Positions 7,691-13,429 of a stretch of DNA of 17,723 nt are shown here, in pieces. Source of the stretch: Chloroflexota bacterium (GTDB lineage: Bacteria; Chloroflexota; Dehalococcoidia; DSTF01; RBG-16-68-14); assembly GCA_022561355.1 (NCBI GenBank), contig JADFRJ010000019.1:1-17723 (forward strand), given 5' to 3'. The notes beneath the pieces are model-generated. The model was not told the origin of the DNA. It made no database searches and worked only from the letters and a program-made list of their open reading frames with translations. Position 1 is the stretch's first letter. Every line of letters starts with the position of its first letter. Position numbers and translations under genes: made by a program.

Positions 7691-7720
7691 AGACGCTTCA
7701 ACGGTGGCGTTCCTTACCCG
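7691..7720 (-). promoter_or_regulatory. Shared two-part promoter-like motif upstream of ftsH
   Basis: Read on the minus strand: CGGGTAAGGAACG (7720-7708), 11 bases, then GCGTCT (7696-7691). The same arrangement with the same 11-base gap occurs before the DUF2630-like gene (8179-8208) and, with three changes, before ccdA (11067-11096). The gap sequences differ, so the blocks are conserved and not merely duplicated DNA. GCGTCT ends 38 bases before the ftsH ATG, a sensible place for a -10 element. GTAAG to CGTCT is 17 bases, a normal promoter spacing; CGTC is a known -10 core of ECF sigma factors. Confidence 0.7.
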
Positions 7721-7739
7721 AAGATGGCGTCAGCGCGGA

Positions 7740-7765
7740 GCAGCCCACCTCGGGAGGTGGGCTGC
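7740..7765 (-). terminator. Strong hairpin between the DUF2630-like gene and ftsH
   Basis: GCAGCCCACCTC at 7740-7751 is the exact reverse complement of GAGGTGGGCTGC at 7754-7765, giving a long perfect stem closed by a small loop. It lies after the stop of the DUF2630-like gene and just before the ftsH promoter motif, so it probably ends the upstream transcript and leaves ftsH on its own promoter. No strong T-tract flanks it on either strand. Confidence 0.65.
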
Positions 7766-7831
7766 TCTTACGGCGAAGGTTAGCGCTGGTAGGTGGTAAC
7801 GCGGTTGAGATCCTTCGCTTCAGTCCTCTGA

Positions 7832-8137
7832 TTACGCCGCCATGAGTGTCGGCACGCCGTCCTCTGCTTCCGCCACCGCCGGCGGCCGGACAACCTCCTC
7901 GTACGTGGATCCATAGATGCGCCGATACTCTTGGTCGATGAGCAGGTCGATGCCATCCAAGTGGCCCGCGCGCTCGCGCCGGCGATCGTCCCAGAGGTTG
8001 CTAAGCTCCTGTGAAATCTCGGCGATCCGTAGCCGGTTGCTTGCGTGAGCCGCGCCACGGCCCGCTAGTCCGTAGAGGCGCGCCCGCTCTGCCGTCACCT
8101 GATTGATCTGCTCCAGGATTGCTGTGTTTGCGGCCAT
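7832..8137 (-). CDS. Small DUF2630-like protein
   Basis: A 101-residue, charged, helix-rich protein without membrane segments. The pattern ILxxI...ERxRL near the start, a middle LxxELxxLWDDRRRERAG block (about residues 43-58), and EEVVRPPxV near the end resemble the small DUF2630 family of unknown function, though the match is by eye only. The start chosen is ATG 8137, preceded by GAGG at 6-base spacing; the frame extends to a TTG at 8173 with no ribosome binding site. The shared two-part motif (8179-8208) lies 42 bases upstream, as it does before ftsH, so the gene is probably expressed under the same conditions. A strong hairpin follows the stop. Cellular role unknown. Confidence 0.75.
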   Translation of the reverse strand: MAANTAILEQINQVTAERARLYGLAGRGAAHASNRLRIAEISQELSNLWDDRRRERAGHLDGIDLLIDQEYRRIYGSTYEEVVRPPAVAEAEDGVPTLMAA

Positions 8138-8178
8138 TGGTATCCTCGTTTCGTCTTCTTCTCTCTCGTTCAATCTAC

Positions 8179-8208
8179 AGACGCATCGTGATGGCCGTTC
8201 CTTACCCG
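8179..8208 (-). promoter_or_regulatory. Shared two-part promoter-like motif upstream of the DUF2630-like gene
   Basis: On the minus strand: CGGGTAAGGAACG (8208-8196), 11 bases, GCGTCT (8184-8179). The first block is identical base for base to the ftsH copy; the 11-base spacers match at only 3 positions. GCGTCT lies 42 bases before the preferred ATG at 8137. The element also sits in the divergent gap before the sigma factor gene, within about 45-70 bases of that gene's start, so it could influence both. Confidence 0.7.
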
Positions 8209-8225
8209 CCCATCTACGCCTGACG

Positions 8226-8231
8226 TATAAT
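8226..8231 (+). promoter_or_regulatory. -10 element TATAAT of the sigma factor gene
   Basis: A consensus TATAAT. Transcription would begin near 8238, only about 13 bases before the ATG at 8251 (or 4 before a GTG at 8242). No Shine-Dalgarno is present, so the message would be leaderless or nearly so. The -35 region about 17 bases upstream (TTACCC-like) is weak and overlaps the shared motif on the other strand. Confidence 0.6.
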
Positions 8232-8250
8232 TAATTCAACGGTGATTCAC

Positions 8251-8928
8251 ATGGAACAAACCGCAGAGACCACACTTCGTGACAACGAATCCTGGCTGGC
8301 AGACCTCGGTGCGGACGGGACTCGCCAAGAGGCTGCGCTGATCGAACTGCGCGAGTACATCCATCGGGGCCTCTTCGCGTTCCTCCGCGAGAGTCGCAGC
8401 GACATGGCCAGGCGCGACGCAGAGGACGTGCGCCAGCTCGCCGAGGACTTCACGCAAGAGGCGCTGCTCAAGATTCTACGGAGCTTGCCCGCGTTTCGCG
8501 ACGAGAGCCGGTTCACGACCTGGGCGATGAAGGTCGCGATACGTGTTGCAATCAGCAGCCTGCGCCGGGCTGCCTTCAAGGACCTCTCACTCAACGAACT
8601 ACAGGCGCGAGGTTCGACAGTCGAGCCGGCGACCGACGCGGTGGTACGGCCAGCGGCGCTCCCCGACCCACAGCTGGAGGCGGAACGCAAGGAGCTGTTC
8701 GCAGCTCTCCAGGAAGGCGTCCAGTCAGTGCTAAGCGAGCGGCAGCGTACTGCCTTCCTCGCCACGAATGTCGATGGCGTTCCCATCGAGATCGTGGCGA
8801 AGCTCATGAACAGCAATGCTAACGCCCTCTACAAGATGGTGCATGACGCAAGGAAGAAGCTGCGTGCGTTCCTCATCGACTGTGGCTTCACGTTCGACCG
8901 GGTGGCGCCCCTCTTTGAGAGTGGTTGA
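8251..8928 (+). CDS. ECF-like RNA polymerase sigma factor
   Basis: A 225-residue sigma-70-family protein with regions 2 and 4 only, as in extracytoplasmic-function sigma factors. Region 2 runs to about residue 106 and includes AEDFTQEALLKILRSL (64-79), followed by FRDESRFTTWAMKVA and SSLRR. Region 4 is about 140-197, with LSERQRTAFLATNVDG then the helix-turn-helix IEIVAKLMNSNANALYKMVHDARKKLR. It would direct core polymerase to a special promoter set. The ATG at 8251 is chosen; GTG at 8242 is an in-frame alternative. A TATAAT sits 19 bases before the ATG. One base separates its stop from the next gene, which encodes a Cys/His-rich protein likely to hold it inactive. Its targets are unknown, but the two-part motif shared by the neighbouring genes is a natural candidate. 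Confidence 0.9.
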   Translation: MEQTAETTLRDNESWLADLGADGTRQEAALIELREYIHRGLFAFLRESRSDMARRDAEDVRQLAEDFTQEALLKILRSLPAFRDESRFTTWAMKVAIRVAISSLRRAAFKDLSLNELQARGSTVEPATDAVVRPAALPDPQLEAERKELFAALQEGVQSVLSERQRTAFLATNVDGVPIEIVAKLMNSNANALYKMVHDARKKLRAFLIDCGFTFDRVAPLFESG

Positions 8929-8929
8929 A

Positions 8930-9196
8930 ATGAACGGCGAGACGAAGCTACCGGACAAGCAGACAGAAGCAGCCGCCATGATGATCCGCGGCATCCTCGC
9001 CGCGGACGGCGAAGCGCTCGGCTGCGAGGAGTGTTTCGAACTTCTTGACCGATGCGCCGAGCTAATTGAGGCTGGTCAGGACCTCGCGGAAGTTTTCCCA
9101 GAGGTTAAGAAACACCTCAACGATTGCGAGTGTTGCAAAGAAGAGTTCGAGGCGCTGCTAACCGCGTTGGAGGCGGTTCAGCAGCCTAGCACTTAG
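8930..9196 (+). CDS. Putative zinc-binding anti-sigma factor
   Basis: An 88-residue soluble acidic protein that probably binds and inhibits the sigma factor encoded one base upstream. It carries C32-x2-C35 and H62-x3-C66-x2-C69; the latter is the HxxxCxxC pattern of zinc-associated anti-sigma proteins such as RsrA, where thiol oxidation releases the sigma factor. There is no membrane segment, so sensing would be cytoplasmic. The frame is open far upstream inside the sigma gene, but ATG 8930 is the sensible start: it follows the sigma stop by one base, with GAGAGTGG upstream, and begins the region with family character. Redox sensing is inferred from the motif and from the redox genes nearby. 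Confidence 0.78.
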   Translation: MNGETKLPDKQTEAAAMMIRGILAADGEALGCEECFELLDRCAELIEAGQDLAEVFPEVKKHLNDCECCKEEFEALLTALEAVQQPST

Positions 9197-9200
9197 GCTG
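9182..9200. repeat. Small hairpin at the end of the anti-sigma gene
   Basis: CAGCCTA 9182-9188 pairs with TAGGCTG 9194-9200 across a 5-base loop; the stop codon lies inside the stem. Function uncertain. Confidence 0.35.
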
Positions 9201-9544
9201 GCTGGCTTGGCTTAACACCGGTACCAACTCCACCGCCGCGTTAGCTCCGCATACTGTCAGCAGTCGTGAGAGAGCCGGCCGGCCAGTCTTGGCTGACGCC
9301 TCGGCCGTCCGACGTTGCGCGCAAGTTGGGCGAACCCAGCTTCCCCAGTGGCCACGTCCCGCGGGCCACGCTCCTTCAGGGATTTCTCAGCTCCCTCGCG
9401 GGTGAGGCCCCCTGACGGGGCCTCGTCGTTGTGACGCTCTTGCACGTGAGTGCTGTGGTCCGGCCACCCCGGCGCTTCGTTCAAGCCCAAAGACCGTTCG
9501 ATGAAGGTCCAACCTAGCTCTGGCTAGGCTTCTACCTAGCCACG
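9197..9544. other. Convergent intergenic region
   Basis: About 350 bases between the anti-sigma gene and the oppositely directed tlpA. No frame on either strand shows family sequence or a ribosome binding site. It holds the terminator-like hairpin at 9404-9424 and the tandem CCTAGC/GCTAGG palindromes at 9514-9549, described separately. Confidence 0.55.
9404..9424 (+). terminator. Terminator-like hairpin after the sigma/anti-sigma operon
   Basis: GAGGCCCC (9404-9411) pairs perfectly with GGGGCCTC (9417-9424) around CTGAC, followed by the moderately T-rich GTCGTTGTG. It lies between two convergent operons and may serve both directions. Confidence 0.6.
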
Positions 9545-9549
9545 CTAGG
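9514..9549. repeat. Tandem palindromes CCTAGC-GCTAGG, two copies
   Basis: CCTAGC (9514-9519), TCTG, GCTAGG (9524-9529), six bases, then CCTAGC (9536-9541), AC, GCTAGG (9544-9549). The second hairpin contains the tlpA stop codon (minus strand, 9547-9545). These may be paired terminator hairpins for tlpA, or binding sites for a dimeric protein. Confidence 0.55.
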
Positions 9550-10195
9550 CATTTGCCTCAGCGAACGCTTCCTCCATCTGCTCCAGGGTGATGAGACCAT
9601 TGTGCACTTGCGTCACCACACCATCAGGGTCGATGAAGACGCTCACGGGCATTCCGAGGCCACGAAACTCGTCGTACAAAGTGTCATCTGGGTCCAACCC
9701 GTTCACAGGGAACGTGATTCCGCGTTCCCCATCCGAACTGGTCAGATCATCCAGGAAGGCTTGTGCCCGTCCAAGCGGCTCCGCTCTGTTCAACGCGATG
9801 ACGACCAAGTCATCGGGGTGCCTGCCCTGAAGCTCCTGAATGTCAGGTAACTCCCGCTTACAAGGACCACACCACGAAGCCCAGAATGTCACATACACAA
9901 CGTCGCCTCTGAAGTCCTCCAACCTGTGTCGATTTCCGTCGAAGTCGGACACTTCGAAATTCCTTGCCAGCTTGCCTGCCTTCGGCCCGACATCAAGGCC
10001 TGGCCGCCCGGGCGCGGGAGACGTGTCTAGGAGCAGTGCGTCCTCGATGCCTTCACCGCCCGCCTGGTTGCCGAGCACGCCGAGAAACGCCAGCACCAAC
10101 ATCGCGCTGCCGACGATCACGACCAGACCGGCAAGCGCCTTCAGCCGCCTTTTGAGATCTACGACCCTTGGGTGGGCGGTCCAGCTTTCGGCCAT
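9545..10195 (-). CDS. Membrane-anchored TlpA/ResA-type thiol-disulfide oxidoreductase
   Basis: A 216-residue protein with a cytoplasmic basic N terminus, one membrane anchor (about 19-41), a linker, and an extracytoplasmic thioredoxin fold. The active site is W108-C-G-P-C112 in the FWASWCGPCKREL context, and the cis-proline is P183 in GMPVSVFID. Proteins of this type reduce disulfides outside the membrane, for cytochrome c maturation or for peroxide defence and protein repair, receiving electrons from CcdA. ccdA is immediately upstream with a single base between stop and ATG, and GGAGGT in the end of ccdA serves as ribosome binding site. No cytochrome c or ccm genes are nearby, so the final target is unknown. 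The stop codon lies inside a palindrome. Confidence 0.93.
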   Translation of the reverse strand: MAESWTAHPRVVDLKRRLKALAGLVVIVGSAMLVLAFLGVLGNQAGGEGIEDALLLDTSPAPGRPGLDVGPKAGKLARNFEVSDFDGNRHRLEDFRGDVVYVTFWASWCGPCKRELPDIQELQGRHPDDLVVIALNRAEPLGRAQAFLDDLTSSDGERGITFPVNGLDPDDTLYDEFRGLGMPVSVFIDPDGVVTQVHNGLITLEQMEEAFAEANA

Positions 10196-10196
10196 G

Positions 10197-10988
10197 TTAT
10201 ACCTCCGATGAGACGTCGCCGAGGAGTCCGAAGTTGAAAAGCGTATTGAGGTTGATCAGGCTGTCCGTGAAGATCAGGATGCCCACGACGATGATCAGAG
10301 CCCCGCTCGCATAGTTCACCACGCCTATATAGCGCTTGACTCGATTGTAGATAGGCTTGACACGATCGTAGGCCAGTCCCAGCGCCAGGAAGGGAATGGA
10401 GAGGCCCGCCGCATACGCCAACAGCAGTAATCCGGCCTGCGCAACGGTTCCGCTGGATACTGCCAGGGCGAGGATTGCCCCAAGCGTAGGCCCAATGCAC
10501 GGGCTCCAACCAGCAGAGAACGCGGAACCCACGAAGAAGGATCTCGCGTACCCGATCTTCGCTCCGCTCCCGACTTCCAACCGGCGTTCCATGTCCAGAA
10601 TGGGGATGGTGATCACCCCCGATAAGTGGAGCCCTAGAATGATCAGTGTGCCGCCGGCAAACTGAAAGATGAGGCCTTGTTGGTCTCTGAGGAAAAATCC
10701 CAAAATCCCGAGCGAAATGCCGAAGAGCACGAACACCAGAGAAAATCCGCTCACGAAGCTGACCGAGTGCAGGAACGGCGACGGAGGTGAGGCCCGGCTC
10801 TCTTGAGCGAGCGTGCCATCGACCGCGGCCTGAGCAGTGCTGGGCGCGCTTGCTCCTTCCAGAGACGCACCCGTCAGGTATCCGAGATAGGCGGGGATCA
10901 TCGGTAGGATGCACGGGGAGGCAATGGACAGAAGCCCTGCCACAAACGCTACCAGTATGCTAATGCCGCCGATTTCTAGCGCACCCAC
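10197..10988 (-). CDS. ccdA: Cytochrome c biogenesis protein CcdA (thiol-electron transporter)
   Basis: A 263-residue integral membrane protein, about six helices, which carries reducing equivalents from cytoplasmic thioredoxin across the membrane to an extracytoplasmic thioredoxin-like partner. The two essential cysteines are present in their usual settings: C26 in SPCILPMIPAYLGYL and C164 in WSPCIGPTLG. The loop between helices 1 and 2 (about 41-72) is long and rich in Ala, Ser and Pro. The start is GTG at 10988, preceded by AAGGAG with 7-base spacing. The partner TlpA-like protein follows after one base. Electrons could come from the thioredoxin reductase system encoded at 4020-5234. A variant of the two-part motif shared with ftsH lies 79 bases upstream (11067-11096). 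Confidence 0.94.
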   Translation of the reverse strand: MGALEIGGISILVAFVAGLLSIASPCILPMIPAYLGYLTGASLEGASAPSTAQAAVDGTLAQESRASPPSPFLHSVSFVSGFSLVFVLFGISLGILGFFLRDQQGLIFQFAGGTLIILGLHLSGVITIPILDMERRLEVGSGAKIGYARSFFVGSAFSAGWSPCIGPTLGAILALAVSSGTVAQAGLLLLAYAAGLSIPFLALGLAYDRVKPIYNRVKRYIGVVNYASGALIIVVGILIFTDSLINLNTLFNFGLLGDVSSEV

Positions 10989-11066
10989 CGCACACTCCTT
11001 CTCTTGCAGACACGGCCAACGGCGGTCCTGTCACTTCTTGCTTGAGCTTTCTCGTGCACGCGCGTT

Positions 11067-11096
11067 AGACGCCTTCGGAACCTCGCTTCTTACGCG
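11067..11096 (-). promoter_or_regulatory. Shared two-part promoter-like motif upstream of ccdA-tlpA (variant)
   Basis: On the minus strand: CGCGTAAGAAGCG (11096-11084), 11 bases, GCGTCT (11072-11067). The first block matches the ftsH copy at 10 of 13 positions (GTAAG intact), the gap is again exactly 11, and GCGTCT is identical. It lies 79 bases before the GTG start. The conserved geometry makes coincidence unlikely, though the match is weaker than between the other two copies. Confidence 0.58.
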
Positions 11097-11128
11097 GTAT
11101 TTCTTGGCCCTAGCCCCATTTCGGGCGA

Positions 11129-11156
11129 TTTGCGAGACGCGAACCAGTGCTATAGT
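11129..11156 (+). promoter_or_regulatory. Possible promoter of the FNT gene
   Basis: TTTGCG (11129-11134), 16 bases, TATAGT (11151-11156), a plausible housekeeping promoter about 85 bases before the preferred TTG start at 11241. Confidence 0.35.
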
Positions 11157-11240
11157 TCAGCGTCGCGTCCCAGTAGGGCTTCTTGCGCCTGGGCGGCGAG
11201 TCCCGGAGCGGACGAACGATACACATTGGAGGGACACTGC

Positions 11241-12170
11241 TTGGCGTTAGGAATCTGCGAACATTGTGGAGCTGCCTTCCGTGGCGAAGCAGCCCATTGT
11301 CCTGGCTGCGGTGAAGCGCTCGAGCCCCGGGGAGACATTCGGCGGCTTCCTCAAGAGGTCGTGCTGGGCTTCGTCGATCACGCAGAGGAACTGCTCGCTG
11401 GAACCGCGCTCAAGCAGGCCACCCTAGCGTTCGCCGGGGGCTCCTTCATCGCCTTCGGTGCGATGCTCTCGGTCGTGCTCACAGTCGGAATCGAGCAGGA
11501 AGGGCTCGCGAGGCTGCTCCTTGGACTTGGATTCGCGGCCGGCTTCACGCTGGTCATCCTGTCTGGAGCAGCGCTGTTCACTGAGGTCAATGTCCTGTTA
11601 CCCGAGATGTTCCTTCGCCGGCCGCGAGACCTTTGCAGGCAGTGCTGGCGCTTCTGGGTGATCGTCTACTTTGGCAACGCAGCCGGTGCGTTGTTCGTCG
11701 GCGTGCTGATCAACGGCGCTCAGATTATCGGGCCTGAACAGCACGAGCGCCTTGCCGAGCTGATCGGCGAAAAGATGCAGCTCATGGATTTAGGAATCGA
11801 AGGTTGGTTCGCCGTCTTGATCTCGGGAATCCTGGGAAACTGGCTCGTGGGCATGGCGGCGTTTTTGGCGACGGCTGCTCGCACAATTTCGGGTAAGATT
11901 CTCGGCATCCTCTTCCCCATCGTCGCATTCGTTGCGATGGGGCTTCAGCACTCGCCGGCTAACATGGGCTACTTCTCTATCGGTCTCATTCACGGAGATG
12001 TAGGAGTTGGGTGGGGAGAGGCGATCTGGTGGAATCTAGTGCCGGCCACCCTCGGCAACCTCGTCGGCGGAGCCGTTCTCGTGGCTCTCCTCTTCTGGTA
12101 TGCCTTTGGCCAACATCCTGAGCGCCGGAAGGCTCTTCAGAAAGCTGACGATCTGGCCAGAGGAAGCTAG
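11241..12170 (+). CDS. FNT-family (formate/nitrite) channel with N-terminal zinc ribbon
   Basis: A 309-residue membrane protein. Residues 6-23 form a small zinc-ribbon (C6-x2-C9 and C20-x2-C23); the rest (about 40-300) is a formate/nitrite transporter-type channel with roughly six helices. Family marks include AGGSFIAFGAM near the first helix, FTEVNVLLPEM, and the QHSPANM motif holding the conserved pore histidine, followed by NLVPATLGNLVGG. FNT channels pass small monovalent anions (formate, nitrite, hydrosulfide, or similar); the substrate is not readable here. The start is TTG at 11241: GGAGGG (11228-11233) stands 7 bases before it, and upstream residues in the open frame are Ser/Arg-rich without family character. 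It is divergent from ccdA. No formate or nitrite enzymes are nearby. Confidence 0.88.
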   Translation: MALGICEHCGAAFRGEAAHCPGCGEALEPRGDIRRLPQEVVLGFVDHAEELLAGTALKQATLAFAGGSFIAFGAMLSVVLTVGIEQEGLARLLLGLGFAAGFTLVILSGAALFTEVNVLLPEMFLRRPRDLCRQCWRFWVIVYFGNAAGALFVGVLINGAQIIGPEQHERLAELIGEKMQLMDLGIEGWFAVLISGILGNWLVGMAAFLATAARTISGKILGILFPIVAFVAMGLQHSPANMGYFSIGLIHGDVGVGWGEAIWWNLVPATLGNLVGGAVLVALLFWYAFGQHPERRKALQKADDLARGS

Positions 12171-12331
12171 CAGGCCCCAAGCTAACCGATACTCGCGCCA
12201 AGCCCCCTGCCCCCGGACAGTACCAATATTCAGACCGCCGTTTAACGCGTGACCGGCAGTACATGAACTGGCGTTCGGTCGTGCGACACTGGGGCCAACA
12301 AGAGAAGGGGAGCAGAAAGCGAAGCAGGGAA

Positions 12332-12670
12332 ATGAACACAGGCATCTACTACAACAACATCACGAAGGAGATCACGAGCGTCACCAATAGCGATCTCCCC
12401 TCCGAAGCCGGATGGAGGCAGCTAACCGACGATCCACAGCTAGGCCTGCTGGCGGTCCGGGCCCTCCTGGTAGATCGCGGCCTCGTGGACGAAGATACGA
12501 CAGTCTACTGGCACCTCCCTCAGCCGGACCAGGCCGGGGGTCCCGCCCTTGTCTGCGCCCAAACCGAAACGGAAAAGAAGACCGGGGGGCGGCTAAGCCG
12601 GCTCTGGTCAAATCTGCGGGGCGGCCATCAACGGCAGCTCCCAACATCTTCAGCGAAGGGTTCCGTATGA
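12332..12670 (+). CDS. Hypothetical protein, 112 residues
   Basis: I do not recognise this protein. The first ~70 residues look like a real soluble domain with hydrophobic/polar alternation (NTGIYYNNITKEITSV..., LGLLAVRALLVDRGLVDED, TVYWHLPQP), while the last ~30 are Arg/Gln/Ser-rich and low in complexity. There is no signal peptide or membrane segment. ATG 12332 is chosen over an upstream in-frame ATG at 12263 because the first 23 residues of the longer form are very basic; purine-rich sequence (AGGGGAGC, GCAGGG) precedes it. It stands alone, 160 bases after the FNT gene on the same strand. Confidence 0.5.
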   Translation: MNTGIYYNNITKEITSVTNSDLPSEAGWRQLTDDPQLGLLAVRALLVDRGLVDEDTTVYWHLPQPDQAGGPALVCAQTETEKKTGGRLSRLWSNLRGGHQRQLPTSSAKGSV

Positions 12671-12836
12671 TGCGGCGCAAGTCTTTCCTATCGCGGAGCA
12701 ATTAGTAAACGCACGGCCCAACCGGCGCGCAGCGGGTGTTCATCATCAACGGCGTGCTGGTTGGGCCTCTCCGTCGGAGAAAACGGTCCCCGGGTCACTC
12801 CGCCATAGAGTGTATGGCACTGCCCCTTCCGGCTCG
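12671..12836. other. Intergenic sequence with a long inverted repeat
   Basis: No gene is supported here. The main structure is the 16-pair stem at 12715-12767, described separately. Short frames on both strands lack ribosome binding sites and recognisable sequence. Confidence 0.45.
12715..12767 (+). repeat. Inverted repeat forming a 16-pair RNA stem with two G-U pairs
   Basis: GGCCCAACCGGCGCGC (12715-12730) pairs with GCGTGCTGGTTGGGCC (12752-12767) around a 21-base loop. The two imperfect positions are G-U wobbles if the plus strand is transcribed, but A-C mismatches on the minus strand, so a plus-strand transcript is favoured. No T-run follows. Confidence 0.5.
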
Positions 12837-13046
12837 TCAACGGCCGGGCAGGCCGGCGGTGAATGTCTCGACGTGTTCGCGCCGGATGAGCGCCACATCC
12901 TCTAACATGCCGCACTCCCGCAGGAACGCACCTAGCTATGGGGCCGCGTTGGTGTGCCGCTTGGCCGTCTTCTCTGATCGACGGGCCGCTCGCAGGTAAC
13001 GGCCGAAGCTGGCGACGGCGTCCCCGACGTTGACACCGCTGCCCGC
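12837..13046 (-). pseudogene. Remnant of a tyrosine recombinase/integrase N-terminal domain
   Basis: The minus strand encodes, in one frame interrupted by a stop, a stretch that resembles the N-terminal SAM-like DNA-binding domain of phage-type integrases: ASFGRYLRAARRSEKTAKRH, then an in-frame TAG at 12938-12936, then GAFLRECGMLEDVALIRREH and VETF before a TGA at 12839-12837. The usual form in intact relatives is roughly FERYLRAENRSPKT...LxxFLREQGMPTDVxxIRREHVExF. No catalytic domain (Arg, His-x-x-Arg, Tyr) follows and no start with a ribosome binding site is seen, so it is a decayed fragment. It lies about 150 bases from the 5' end of a tRNA-Arg gene, a common integration target. Confidence 0.7.
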
Positions 13047-13196
13047 CGGTGGTTCACTATGAAGAAGACGCTTGTCCCATGAAGGCCTGCCTATGGGTCG
13101 TTTTGCCCTCCTAGCCGATGGTACAGTTGTCGTCTGTGTAAGCGGCTTGTTTCAGCCTCTCGCCCTAGTATCATCTCTAATCGTATCCTCCCATGC

Positions 13197-13272
13197 GTCC
13201 CCGTAGCTCAGTGGACAGAGCGGCTGCCTTCTAAGCAGCGGGTCGAAGGTTCGAATCCTTCCGGGGGCGCCA
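13197..13272 (+). tRNA. tRNA-Arg (anticodon UCU)
   Basis: A complete 76-base cloverleaf with encoded CCA. The acceptor stem GTCCCCG (13197-13203) pairs with CGGGGGC (13262-13268), one G-U included; discriminator G13269; CCA 13270-13272. The D arm has GCTC/GAGC, the anticodon stem is GCTGC (13223-13227) with GCAGC (13235-13239), and the loop CTTCTAA places TCT at 13230-13232, decoding AGA/AGG. The T arm is GAAGG-TTCGAAT-CCTTC. Confidence 0.97.
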
Positions 13273-13429
13273 CACTCATCTTCTAGATACGATCTACGCC
13301 TCTCCAGGTCACGCCGCGCCTCCCGCGACGTCTGCCACAGCGCTCAGCCAGCTGATGACTGCACGACCGATGATGTAAGATAGCCCTGCCATGGAAACGC
13401 GCACCCAGTACGCGGAGACGAGAGGGGGC

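Noticed and set aside
8138..8173. A longer N terminus for the DUF2630-like protein starting at TTG 8173
   Set aside because: The extra 12 residues are highly charged, the TTG has no ribosome binding site and it would begin too close to the promoter motif at 8179; ATG 8137 has GAGG at good spacing.
7691..8208. Reading GGAAC itself as the ECF -35 with CGTC as -10 in the shared motif
   Set aside because: The distance from GGAAC to CGTC is 13 bases, shorter than the 16-17 usual for ECF promoters. I therefore take GTAAG as the more likely -35 part and leave the exact element boundaries open.
9257..9490. A 77-residue minus-strand frame between the anti-sigma gene and tlpA
   Set aside because: No ribosome binding site and low-complexity composition; it spans a terminator-like hairpin.
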